A stretch of DNA of 8,710 nucleotides, from NCBI GenBank assembly GCA_937871985.1, contig CALMPB010000499.1, positions 1 through 8,710 of the forward strand, in the 5' to 3' direction. Both the position numbers and the translations under genes were made by a program. This document shows positions 1 through 7,330 of the stretch, piece after piece. Origin of the DNA: an uncultured Burkholderiaceae bacterium (lineage in GTDB: Bacteria; Pseudomonadota; Gammaproteobacteria; Burkholderiales; Burkholderiaceae). The notes beneath the pieces were generated by a model. That model saw only the letters and a list, made by a program, of their open reading frames with translations, was not told the DNA's origin and did no database searches. Each line of letters starts with the position of its first letter. The stretch's first letter is position 1.

Positions 1-349
1 CCACTGCGTTTGCTTGGCTTGGAAGTTTGCTGCGCAGTGAGGGCTGGTGTTTTGATTGGGTGTTGTGTTTTGTGAATATGGACGCGTTGACGGTTTTCGG
101 CCGACCAAAGAAGGCACCGCTGCGCCTGGCTCCCGGCAGGCCCCCTGCGGGCCTGCCTTCGCCTTTGGCTTGCTTGGTGTCGATATGGGGACTGACTGGC
201 CGTGCTAATGGATTGTAAGTTACAGTTGAATCCACAACTACCGGTTTCGGCCATTAGCCGTCATCGGGAAACCCTATCCCCAAGACTGCTCCAGGCTGTG
301 AACCGTCTTCCGTGCCTGACAGCGTTGAACAGCGCTGGTGTTTGCTCTC
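1..349. other. Non-coding left flank
   Basis: I see no convincing gene here. The short open frames have poor coding character and no homology I recognise. The main structure is the GC-rich hairpin at 135-157, listed separately. The stretch between it and the stop codon of the nuclease-helicase gene at 350 has only weak 5-base inverted repeats, for example around 321-338, and no clear T-run terminator for that gene. No tRNA or attachment site is recognisable. Confidence 0.6.
135..157. terminator. Strong GC-rich hairpin, possible terminator or dispersed repeat
   Basis: A perfect 9-base inverted repeat (GGCAGGCCC / GGGCCTGCC) surrounds a 5-base loop. Further out, CCAAAG followed by AAGG at 105-114 can pair with CCTT...CTTTGG at 156-168 with a 3-base bulge, competing with the last bases of the inner stem. 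No U-tract follows on either strand, so an intrinsic terminator is not proven. It could instead be a dispersed palindromic repeat or the end of a gene left of the window. Confidence 0.45.
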
Positions 350-3300
350 TCATGACTGGGTTCCGATCGATGCAATCCAGCAGAGGGTATTCACAAGGCC
401 CATCTGCTCTGGCGTAGAGCACTTGATGGTCATCAAGGCAGGGTTGGCCACGAGCACGGCCAAGGACTTTGCCCGAGACACCGCCACGTTCAAACGATTT
501 TTGCTGAACAAGAACTCCATGAAGCGCGGCAGCTCGGCCTCGCTTGATGTCGTCATCGAGATGAGAACGACTTCGGCTTCTTGCCCCTGGAACTTGTCGA
601 CAGTCCCAACCCGAGCATTAGCCGGAAGTGTGTCTCGTAGCAGGTTGACTTGCATGTTGTAGGGGGCCACGACGAGGATGTTTTCCAACGTCATTGGGTG
701 AATGCTGCCATCGTCTGCGGTGTAACTCTGGCGCAAAAGATCCTCGTATAGCTGCCTGATGAACTCGGCCTCCTCAATGCTCTGTTGCGAGCAACCTTCA
801 TGGCTCACAGGGGCGAAGACGATCCCGGCGGGCTTGAGAATCGGCGCCGCGTCGTCCCGAAGCACGAGAATCCGATTCTTATTTTTGGACTCGGGTTCCA
901 GGCGAGAGTCATAGACCGCCTCCGAGATGAAGGTGCAAACGTCAGGATGCATCCGCCAGGTTGTCTCCAGGAAGATGCCCCGATTGGGCGCAATCGTGGC
1001 TGCACCGTCTAGCAGGTAGTCGAGGGATGAGCCGCCCGAGCGTCCTGGATGGACACCCTGGGTGGGCTGGGAGAGCTGCATCTGGTCTCCCAACAGGACA
1101 AGGTTGTAGGCGCTGGTGCCGACGGCGAGTAGATTGGCCAGCGAGACCTGGCCAGCCTCATCGACGAACAGGTAATCGAGATACTGATTAGCGTCAGACC
1201 TGGAAAAGAGCCACGCGGTCCCTGCTATCAGTTGGGCGCCGCAGGAGAACACCTCGTCGTTGTCATAGAGGTTTTCGATGCCCTCTCCTGAGTATTCCGT
1301 GTCGTCCCCCTTGTTCGATTTTTTGACGCCCTTGAAGTATAGGCCCCGCTTCTTTGCAACCTCGACAACCTTTTCCAGCAAATGGTTAATGGGGCGATGG
1401 GAATTGGACGTGATGCCCACCCGCTTTCCAGCGGCCAGCAGCTCGACGATGACGTGAGAGCCGGTATAGGTCTTGCCGGCGCCAGGCGGCCCCTGAACGA
1501 AGAGGTAGCTGTTCTGCATGCCCTTCACCACAGCCGTGCAGGCCTCAATCGTGGCCTTCTCAGTAATCATGGGCATGTCGGGATCCTTGCCCGCAATGGA
1601 AGGAACTTCCCGGCGTAGCACGCTTTCAAGCGCAGGGTACATGTGGGTGCCATCGATCAGCGTGTCAGCGAACCGGAACAGCGCCTCTTGGATGACCTTG
1701 GTTGGCACGGGGCTGCCTGGCCCCAAACTAAGCCGCGCAGGCGGCCTTTCCTTGGACGGACCAACCTTGAAACGAATGATTTGCGCGTCGCTGTCCATAT
1801 CCAGCTCGCCCAAGGATTCACCGGTATCAGTCCGTGTGATGTTGCTACCGCTACGCAGCTTGGTCTCCTGTATAGGGTACGTGTACGTGTAAAGCGTGGA
1901 CCTCTTCACCGCCACGGGCGGTGACTGCGGATCCGCGTCCAGCCCAGCCAAGCACTCCGGATCTTCCAGAAGCTCGTCTTCGGTCATGTCCATGCGCTGG
2001 AACATCGCCCAGTAAGCGGGCTTGTCTGCGCGGCGGTGGAAGTCCAGGAGTTGGTAGGTCAATTCCCTAGAAACCTCCTCAGCACCCCAGGCTAGCCGGT
2101 CCTCCGGTAGTGACTCAACCAAGGCTTTGCGGTATGGAACCAGGCGAGCCTCGGCGTCGGTGAGCGGCTGGTTGGATGAAGTCTCAGCGCCGGTGCCGTT
2201 CGCCGCCGCACGCGGCTGGGCCCACGGCATGTCCTGCAGGCGCAGTGCCAGCAACCAGTCGCGCAGTTCCTGAGTTGAGCGCACATCATCCTCGTTGTAC
2301 TTCTCGATAGAGTCCAGAAGCGACTGTTCCCCGGTCTCCTTCCACCTCTCGTACCAGACGATGCTGGCGCCGGCATTAGTGACATCGCCTTCGCGCGCCC
2401 CCAGATAGAAGTGCTCGATGTTTTTGATCGAATAGCGCGGCTCCGAAACCATGATGCCTTCGCGCACTACCTGGTAGAGGTCGACGAGCACGCCGTGGCG
2501 CAGCCAGTTGTCAACCTCAGCCTCGCGCGTGGCGTGCAGTGTCATCAACTTCTTGAGAGCGGTCTCCTCGTATTTCGCATAGTGATAGACGTGAGCGCCT
2601 GGATAGGCTTTCAGACGGGCCACAACGAAGTCGACGAACGCCTCGAACGCGATACATTCTTCCTGGCGACTGTGGGCCCAGAAGCCCTTGAAACCCCACT
2701 GGCCACCTTCGGAGAAATACAGGCCAAACAGGTATTCCAGCCCACCCTCCTCGAGCGGATCGCCCTCCATGTCGAAGAACATGTCCCCAGCGGTCGGCTC
2801 GGGTATCCTAAGGAGGCCTCGACCTGGTTCCTGAGGCAGCAATTCGACAATGCGCTCGCCCGTGCGTCGGGCCTCGGCCTGCAGAAATGCCTGATGCCGC
2901 AACTTTTTCAGCGTGCCAACTTGGAGCTTGCTTACCGCGACCTCCGGAGACAGCACAGCCAACTTGGCCATGGTGTCTATGCCGGCGCCTTTAAGCTTCA
3001 ATATCTGGCTGCGTGTGATGTTGGCGACCTGGCTGAGGTGATCGTCATCCAGCCATTGCTGCTTGCACAGATGATTCCAACGGCAAAGATCACAGTAGCT
3101 GCAAGGCTCTGGATAGGTGGCCTTTCCTTCCTCGCCCATGCGGGCCAGAAATCGCTCCAGCAACGCTTCGAAGTAGTGAGCATAGTCGGCACACCGGTAG
3201 GTCCTGCGTGAGCGGTCCCCGAGGACGATGTGCATCGACACCGGCGCGAAGCCCTGTACGACGGTCAGCAGCTTTGAATAGAACGACAGCTGCACCAGGA

Positions 3301-3730
3301 ACTTGGCCTTAGGCGTGCGCGACAGTTTGGTGTCCGAAACCTCGTAGCTGTAGTTGCCCAGGGAGGACGGCCTGTCAACCTTAACGAGAAAGTCAGCAAA
3401 GCCCGCCAAATTGTCCTGCAGCAGCGTGGCTTGAAAGACGACATCGACGCCGGCGTGCATAGCTTCGAGGGTGGCGGCCACCTTTGCCGGAAAGCTTTCA
3501 TTGCCCTCGGCGATATCGACCACCGACAGGCCCTGATCACGCAGGTGCTGGACGTACGCCTCCTCATGCTCATAGCCCTTCTGCTGTATGAGCTGGGTCG
3601 ATTCATCCACCTCAGCCCGCGGTAGCGGGCTCTGCAGATTCTGCAGATCGAGTGACGTGACATGCTCGCACTCGAGGAAATTGACTAGATCAGTCGCAGA
3701 ATAAAGGCGCCCCGAGTCTCGGTTCTGCAT
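350..3730 (-). CDS. TM0106-family RecB-like nuclease fused to an SF1 (Upf1/Dna2-like) helicase
   Basis: This is a 1126-residue multidomain nucleic-acid enzyme, probably cytoplasmic. Residues 1-225 form a RecB/Cas4-like nuclease with G110-F-A-D113, D133-x-K135 and Q147-x3-Y151. It has a putative 4Fe-4S site: C21 plus C213-x2-C216-x5-C222, with an extra C210. Residues about 315-495 form an RNase H-like DEDD exonuclease domain with D320-x-E322 and Y478-NEDD482. Residues about 720-1100 form a superfamily 1 helicase: Walker A GPPGAGKT (747-754), Walker B DEAGQ (857-861), GDQMQ (881-885), TWRMH (924-928), VDKFQGQ (1044-1050) and LNVAVSRAK (1080-1088). All catalytic motifs look intact. The start is supported by an AAAGGA sequence shortly upstream (3743-3738). 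It is last in the minus-strand array, 86 bases after the DUF3892 remnant. Architecture and context suggest genome defence or DNA-end processing, but the substrate cannot be read from sequence. Confidence 0.93.
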   Translation of the reverse strand: MQNRDSGRLYSATDLVNFLECEHVTSLDLQNLQSPLPRAEVDESTQLIQQKGYEHEEAYVQHLRDQGLSVVDIAEGNESFPAKVAATLEAMHAGVDVVFQATLLQDNLAGFADFLVKVDRPSSLGNYSYEVSDTKLSRTPKAKFLVQLSFYSKLLTVVQGFAPVSMHIVLGDRSRRTYRCADYAHYFEALLERFLARMGEEGKATYPEPCSYCDLCRWNHLCKQQWLDDDHLSQVANITRSQILKLKGAGIDTMAKLAVLSPEVAVSKLQVGTLKKLRHQAFLQAEARRTGERIVELLPQEPGRGLLRIPEPTAGDMFFDMEGDPLEEGGLEYLFGLYFSEGGQWGFKGFWAHSRQEECIAFEAFVDFVVARLKAYPGAHVYHYAKYEETALKKLMTLHATREAEVDNWLRHGVLVDLYQVVREGIMVSEPRYSIKNIEHFYLGAREGDVTNAGASIVWYERWKETGEQSLLDSIEKYNEDDVRSTQELRDWLLALRLQDMPWAQPRAAANGTGAETSSNQPLTDAEARLVPYRKALVESLPEDRLAWGAEEVSRELTYQLLDFHRRADKPAYWAMFQRMDMTEDELLEDPECLAGLDADPQSPPVAVKRSTLYTYTYPIQETKLRSGSNITRTDTGESLGELDMDSDAQIIRFKVGPSKERPPARLSLGPGSPVPTKVIQEALFRFADTLIDGTHMYPALESVLRREVPSIAGKDPDMPMITEKATIEACTAVVKGMQNSYLFVQGPPGAGKTYTGSHVIVELLAAGKRVGITSNSHRPINHLLEKVVEVAKKRGLYFKGVKKSNKGDDTEYSGEGIENLYDNDEVFSCGAQLIAGTAWLFSRSDANQYLDYLFVDEAGQVSLANLLAVGTSAYNLVLLGDQMQLSQPTQGVHPGRSGGSSLDYLLDGAATIAPNRGIFLETTWRMHPDVCTFISEAVYDSRLEPESKNKNRILVLRDDAAPILKPAGIVFAPVSHEGCSQQSIEEAEFIRQLYEDLLRQSYTADDGSIHPMTLENILVVAPYNMQVNLLRDTLPANARVGTVDKFQGQEAEVVLISMTTSSEAELPRFMEFLFSKNRLNVAVSRAKSLAVLVANPALMTIKCSTPEQMGLVNTLCWIASIGTQS

Positions 3731-3816
3731 GATTCTTTCCTTTTGGAATCATTATGTTACGGGGATGCGCCGCCACCCAGAGGGCGTCAATGCGCCACTT
3801 CAGCAGCGCCGAACTC

Positions 3817-4106
3817 TTAGCGGATGGGACACCAGTTCAACAGCAGCAGGTTGTCGGTGAAGCGGCCGTCAGCTACGATACACGGGTAGGAGGCCTTCCC
3901 CAGCCTCACGGATCACCCGGACGTCGGTATACGCTTACCGTTTCACGGATCCCTGACGAAACAGGTGTCGATACCGCTGTCGATGTCAGCGACGACCGGA
4001 GCCCGAGTCAAATACCAGGGCTCGGCGGTGTTGCCTAAGTGCGTGGCGGCTCGTGGGGACTGTTGACATGGGGCTTGGTGATACAGGTAACTAGGCGGTC
4101 GGCCAT
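3817..4106 (-). pseudogene. Broken DUF3892-family gene
   Basis: The start reads MADRLVTCITKPHVNSPHE, the typical N-terminus of small DUF3892 proteins, with AGGAG at 4118-4114 ahead of the ATG. The frame is then lost. About one base is missing near 4045-4050, giving an in-frame TAG at 4037-4035. The family sequence continues in another frame as ATHLGNTAEPWYLTR and onward to FVRDP, then a TGA at 3945-3943. A further frame change near 3930-3940 leads into DVRVIREAGEG, and another near 3889-3893 restores YPCIVADGRFTDNLLLL, ending at TAA. Joined, the pieces give about 95 residues, the usual size of the family. Three frame changes plus an internal stop within about 160 bases argue for real decay over one sequencing error. 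The family's function is unknown to me. It is commonly a small cytoplasmic protein. Confidence 0.75.
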
Positions 4107-4288
4107 AATAGATCTCCTGAAAAATCAGTCGCAATCTCGCCTTCAAAATCGGGAAGGCACTGGACCAAGCAGGAACATGCCGCTGCACGACCGAGCTTGA
4201 TCCCGCAAGCTGGAAAGCCTGCGGTCTAGAGTTGTTGAGTCGCGGCGGCTGAGGTTGCCAAGGTGCCCAGCCCACTCAAGCAGCCGGT
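4107..4288. other. Spacer between NPPTGD gene and DUF3892 remnant
   Basis: No gene is recognisable in these 182 bases. An imperfect inverted repeat at 4203-4224 (CCGCAAGCT / AGCCTGCGG, 4-base loop, one mismatch) could form a small hairpin in the transcript, but no U-tract follows. The ribosome binding site of the broken DUF3892 gene lies at 4114-4118. Confidence 0.4.
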
Positions 4289-4468
4289 CTACTTGCCACG
4301 TTCTTTACGCACGCCCTTGAAGGGCGTTCCGTCCTTCTTCTGGTCCATAAACCGGCCGCTGTCTGTATCGCGCTTCGTCCAGGTCTCGGTGACAGGATTG
4401 TAGGTCTGTGACCGGTCGCGGACTGCGCCGCGACGGGCGTTGTCGCCAGTAGGTGGGTTCTTAGCCAT
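4289..4468 (-). CDS. Small basic protein with NPPTGD motif, function unknown
   Basis: A 59-residue gene beginning MAKNPPTGDNARRGAVRDRS and ending PFKGVRKERGK, with the middle motif QTYNPVTETWTKRDTDSGRF. It is rich in Lys and Arg, with no signal peptide or membrane segment. The start is firm: AAGGAG (4481-4476) sits seven bases before the ATG. That ribosome binding site overlaps the TAA stop of the upstream 92-residue gene (4480-4482), so translation of the two is probably coupled. I recognise this as a recurrent small hypothetical protein of proteobacterial accessory regions, from memory and not from a search. Its RDxxTGRF/MDxK and PFKGVRKE segments look like conserved blocks. A nucleic-acid or protein adaptor role is conceivable from its charge, but nothing in the sequence proves it. 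Confidence 0.85.
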   Translation of the reverse strand: MAKNPPTGDNARRGAVRDRSQTYNPVTETWTKRDTDSGRFMDQKKDGTPFKGVRKERGK

Positions 4469-4479
4469 AATAGGACTCC

Positions 4480-4758
4480 TTAAACGGTGAGAGTGTGGGT
4501 CCAGCGCGGCAAGCCGTTGCGGGAGAGGAACTCCACAAGGTGCTTGTTGCCGAAGAACTGGATGCGGCCGTTGACGCTAAACGCCAGAGCAGATTGGTCG
4601 ATCCGCAGTTGGTTCCCCCGGGCCCGGGCAGTCAGTTGCTCCAGGAGCACGCTATTTGCGCTCGTGGTGCCACTGCTCGACCGTGCATCGAAGACCGCGA
4701 AGTTGACCCATCCACCGCTGACAGCGGGCTGCCGAAGATGCGCAAAATTGATTTGCAT
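4480..4758 (-). CDS. Hypothetical 92-residue protein
   Basis: The protein begins MQINFAHLRQPAVSGGWVNF and ends NGLPRWTHTLTV. I do not know its function. It is soluble-looking: no signal peptide or hydrophobic span, with alternating patterns (WVNFAVFDAR, QLRIDQSALAFSV, GRIQFFG) suggesting a small alpha/beta fold. The open frame extends upstream to a GTG at 4776 and an ATG at 4770, but I chose the ATG at 4758 because GGAG (4768-4765) lies six bases ahead of it and would otherwise be coding. It starts 89 bases after the WYL regulator gene ends, and its stop overlaps the ribosome binding site of the NPPTGD gene, so the two small proteins are probably made together and may act as a pair (inference). 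Confidence 0.75.
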   Translation of the reverse strand: MQINFAHLRQPAVSGGWVNFAVFDARSSSGTTSANSVLLEQLTARARGNQLRIDQSALAFSVNGRIQFFGNKHLVEFLSRNGLPRWTHTLTV

Positions 4759-4764
4759 TTCTAA

Positions 4765-4768
4765 CTCC
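4765..4768 (-). promoter_or_regulatory. Ribosome binding site that sets the start of the 92-residue gene
   Basis: GGAG lies six bases upstream of the ATG at 4758. No comparable site precedes the two alternative upstream starts (GTG at 4776, ATG at 4770), so this decides the start. Confidence 0.6.
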
Positions 4769-4847
4769 ATACCCACTTACAGCAGCGGGCATGTAAGGAA
4801 TTCTGACAGGTCGCTAGATCACGGAATGACCTGGATAAGATCTCAGC

Positions 4848-5834
4848 TTATGAGTACTGTTTTGCTGCGTTGCGCAACTGTTGCGCAACGCGCTGACGAA
4901 GCTCTGGTGGAGCTAGCACTTCTACATCGGCACCATACCTCAGCACGTCTGTGACTAGTTCCTGGTCCTTGGAATACGGGACTTCGAGTTGGTAGCTGCC
5001 GTCAGCTAGCCACTTGCTGGTTTGCTCCGAGTGCCAGCGCTCGAGCGAGATGTAGAGGGCTCGTGCTTTGCTGAACTTCAGAATGGCGCGCTTGTCGGCC
5101 TTGCCCGCATAGATGCCGTACCCGCTCTGGAAGTGCTCGTCCAGTTCTTGCTGGCTCATCTCAATGGTCGACTTCTCTGTCAGTTGCACTTCCTGAATCG
5201 CGTCCAGAGCAAAGATGCGCAGTTCATTTCGTAGGTGGCACCGTGCGTCCAGCAACCAATTTTCTCGGTAGTGAACTAGTCGGATCGGTGACACCTCGCG
5301 CCGGGTTTCCTCGTTCTTGTCTCGGTTGAAGTAGCGCATGACGACTCGCTTGCGCTCCAGTACAGCCTGGGTCAATAGTTCGAAATTTTTCACGTCAACG
5401 CGTCGACCCGCGAAATGGATGAGCTTGACGCGCTGCTTGATGTCCTTTGCGGCGGCCGAAGATTCGCCCAGCAGACTTTCAATCTTCTGCTTCAGCGGCT
5501 GGAGGTGAGACTCTAGCAGTCCAGGTTGGACGCCGCTCACCAGATGCTGCATCGCCAGAAGCGCGTAGAGCTCGCTTGCGTTGAACCACAGTCCTGGCAG
5601 TTCAAACCGCTTCCCACCGGGGAGATCGCGGACTACCCATTTGTTGATGTCGCGGTCAAATTCAATGGGACAGCCAATACGGTCACGCAGCACGTCGATA
5701 TCGCGCTTGATCGTGGACATCGAGACCTCGAGTACATCCATGAGGTCCTGCATCGTCGCGCCGCCTCTTTGGCGCAAAATGTTCAGGATTTTGTGTATCC
5801 GCTCGGTGTTCTGCTTTTTTGCTCTTGATGGCAT
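4848..5834 (-). CDS. WYL-domain transcriptional regulator with N-terminal helix-turn-helix
   Basis: A 328-residue DNA-binding regulator of the DeoR-like HTH plus WYL type (the YafY/PafC/BrxR/CapW group). Residues about 10-55 form the winged HTH, with recognition helix near SMSTIKRDIDVLR (38-50). Residues about 155-222 form the WYL domain, where the signature reads W193-L-L and is followed by DARCHLRNELRIFALDAI. Residues about 245-325 form the C-terminal WCX extension. Known relatives control defence operons and sense nucleic acid or nucleotide signals through WYL. The open frame extends upstream to 5933, but the ATG at 5834 is preferred because AGGAGG (5844-5839) lies just upstream of it and the added 33 residues look non-coding. 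The gene lies ahead of the two small genes and the nuclease-helicase, so it probably controls them. A long inverted repeat sits 55-100 bases upstream of its start. Confidence 0.93.
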   Translation of the reverse strand: MPSRAKKQNTERIHKILNILRQRGGATMQDLMDVLEVSMSTIKRDIDVLRDRIGCPIEFDRDINKWVVRDLPGGKRFELPGLWFNASELYALLAMQHLVSGVQPGLLESHLQPLKQKIESLLGESSAAAKDIKQRVKLIHFAGRRVDVKNFELLTQAVLERKRVVMRYFNRDKNEETRREVSPIRLVHYRENWLLDARCHLRNELRIFALDAIQEVQLTEKSTIEMSQQELDEHFQSGYGIYAGKADKRAILKFSKARALYISLERWHSEQTSKWLADGSYQLEVPYSKDQELVTDVLRYGADVEVLAPPELRQRVAQQLRNAAKQYS

Positions 5835-5995
5835 TTCCCCTCCTGTAACCAGATAAGGCCGTCTGGCGGCATGGGCTAGTACAGTAGCTTTGGGTCGAAA
5901 GCAGGCATTTGCAAACGACCGCTTTCGGCCCAAACCGGACGCTTGAGACTCATGCTGTTGATTGAACCATTACAGTGATCGCGATCTTACTTACG
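5835..5995. promoter_or_regulatory. Intergenic region between dGTPase and WYL gene, probable promoter
   Basis: This 161-base spacer probably carries the promoter of the WYL gene and the end of the dGTPase transcript. It holds AGGAGG (5844-5839), two short overlapping stems that cannot form together (CCAGA 5849-5853 with TCTGG 5862-5866; GCCG 5858-5861 with CGGC 5867-5870) and the long inverted repeat at 5889-5934. I found no convincing -35/-10 pair. Confidence 0.4.
5889..5934. repeat. Inverted repeat upstream of the WYL gene, candidate operator
   Basis: The arms TTTGGGTCGAAAGC (5889-5902) and GCTTTCGGCCCAAA (5921-5934) match over 14 bases with one mismatch, across an 18-base centre. WYL regulators of defence operons are known to bind inverted repeats upstream of their own gene, which makes an operator role plausible. 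It could instead be a dispersed intergenic repeat or a dGTPase terminator, although no U-tract follows. Confidence 0.5.
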
Positions 5996-7330
5996 TCATG
6001 GCAGCGAGATCCCACGAACTCGCTGGTATAGATCTACTGCAAACGAATCGGTCATGCCCGACACAAAATCGGTAGCGAGAAGTATCCGGCCGTAATAAGA
6101 GAGTTGCATTAGATCCTCGCCATTTCTTGACATTAAACCGAGAAGAGTTTGAGCTTTAGCTATTCCCTTGCCAAGACTCTTTGCCTTGATATCGATGGCG
6201 CCGAAAAATGACTCTAGCAGCCCTGCGATAACCTCGAAACCACAAGCTTCAATTTCTATAACAGGCCTCGCGGTGTACACCTTAAGCTTTGCAAGATCTT
6301 TGAACGCTTTGAATTCTTTGCTCAAAGGGATGCTTGCTGTGAGTTCTTCGTCGAAGGTCCCATCCATCAAACCATCGTAGTTGTCCTCAAAGGCTTGCAC
6401 GACATTGTTGATCATTTCGTTCACCGTTAAAGCGCGAAAATACTCAACGCGACGACCAATATCTTCTATCTGTAGTCCATACTCCCAACGCGGCTCGGAG
6501 AACCAGGGACGGTACAGCTCTGCTATCTCATCGAACGATAGAAATCCCGCCTTATAACCATCCTCAACGTCCATGACGTGATAGCAAATGTCGTCGGCCG
6601 CTTCTACCAGAAACGCTAAAGGATGTCGATGCCAAGCGTCAGCCATGCCAGGCTTGCGCACTAAACCCAACTCCTCGGCCAATTCTCGAAAAAGATCTGA
6701 TTCACTCTGCATAAAACCAAACTTCTTCCCGCTGATACCGTGCATCTGAGAAGTATCCACCGCAGACGCTCGCGGGTACTTTGTGAATGCGCCAAGTATC
6801 GCAGAGGTAAGCTGTAAACCTCCACGCTGAGGTGCATATTGCAATGTACACAACGTTCGAAAGCCTTGCGCATTACCCTCGAACTTTAGAAGATCCAAAC
6901 GCTCCAACTCATTGAGGTCATTTAGGATATCACTAGTCTCGAACCATTCTTGTATTGCTGACTCGCCAGCGTGACCGAAAGGAGGGTTGCCAATGTCGTG
7001 CGCAAGACACGCGGTCGCTACGATTACTCCCACGTCATACGGATTAGCCAACTTATCTACTGCAGGCTCCTTTCGTACGATCACCTCAGCAGCGAGCATA
7101 CCAAGTGAGCGCCCCACGCTGGCGACCTCCAGGCTGTGAGTAAGCCGCGTCCGAACATAATCACTCTTCGCAAGTGGAAATACTTGCGTCTTGTCTTGTA
7201 ACCGACGAAAAGCCGAGCTGAAGATAATTCGGTCGTAGTCGCGAGTGAACTCAGTTCTTAATGGAAGAGCTTCGCCGCGCTTGACGGGGCGTCCGAGACG
7301 CTTAGTTGACAATAGTTGTGCCCAGTCCAT
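5996..7330 (-). CDS. HD-domain deoxyguanosine triphosphate triphosphohydrolase (dGTPase)
   Basis: A 444-residue enzyme expected to hydrolyse dGTP (possibly other dNTPs) to the deoxynucleoside and triphosphate in the cytoplasm. The metal-binding HD set is visible: H65 in TRLTHSLEV, H111-D112 in LAHDIGNPPFGH, and an aspartate of EAADDICY (D246/D247). Conserved FRRLQDKTQVF (41-51) and FEGNAQGFRTL (150-160) also fit the family. Its length and its MDWAQLL...RLG start resemble the shorter pseudomonad dGTPase-like proteins (about 443 residues) and not the 505-residue E. coli Dgt. The ATG at 7330 follows GAGGA (7342-7338). Its GC content, roughly half by hand count of parts, is clearly lower than in the nuclease-helicase gene, suggesting a different origin. 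Such enzymes can be housekeeping or can defend against phage by draining dNTPs. The island setting favours defence but does not prove it. Confidence 0.94.
   Translation of the reverse strand: MDWAQLLSTKRLGRPVKRGEALPLRTEFTRDYDRIIFSSAFRRLQDKTQVFPLAKSDYVRTRLTHSLEVASVGRSLGMLAAEVIVRKEPAVDKLANPYDVGVIVATACLAHDIGNPPFGHAGESAIQEWFETSDILNDLNELERLDLLKFEGNAQGFRTLCTLQYAPQRGGLQLTSAILGAFTKYPRASAVDTSQMHGISGKKFGFMQSESDLFRELAEELGLVRKPGMADAWHRHPLAFLVEAADDICYHVMDVEDGYKAGFLSFDEIAELYRPWFSEPRWEYGLQIEDIGRRVEYFRALTVNEMINNVVQAFEDNYDGLMDGTFDEELTASIPLSKEFKAFKDLAKLKVYTARPVIEIEACGFEVIAGLLESFFGAIDIKAKSLGKGIAKAQTLLGLMSRNGEDLMQLSYYGRILLATDFVSGMTDSFAVDLYQRVRGISLP

Noticed and set aside
2411..3211. Long plus-strand open frame of 266 codons
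   Set aside because: It lies entirely antisense inside the nuclease-helicase gene, whose domain motifs are unmistakable. It is a shadow frame of a GC-rich gene.
3943..4275. Minus-strand open frame of 110 codons as an intact gene
   Set aside because: Only its last part resembles a protein family, and that part is the middle of the frameshifted DUF3892 gene. The upstream half has no start signal and low-quality sequence.
4311..4327. Perfect 8-base inverted repeat (ACGCCCTT / AAGGGCGT) as a terminator
   Set aside because: It lies inside the coding sequence of the NPPTGD gene (the PFKGV segment), with a one-base centre and no U-tract.
4807..4833. Inverted repeat CAGGTC / GACCTG upstream of the 92-residue gene as an operator
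   Set aside because: Six-base arms over a 15-base gap are too weak to claim without other support.
4487..4954. Plus-strand frame of 155 codons overlapping the small genes
   Set aside because: It is antisense to the 92-residue gene, which has a ribosome binding site and coupled downstream gene. No recognisable protein features.
5835..5933. N-terminal extension of the WYL regulator
   Set aside because: The 33 extra residues run through the inverted repeat and non-coding-like sequence, and AGGAGG sits directly before the inner ATG at 5834.
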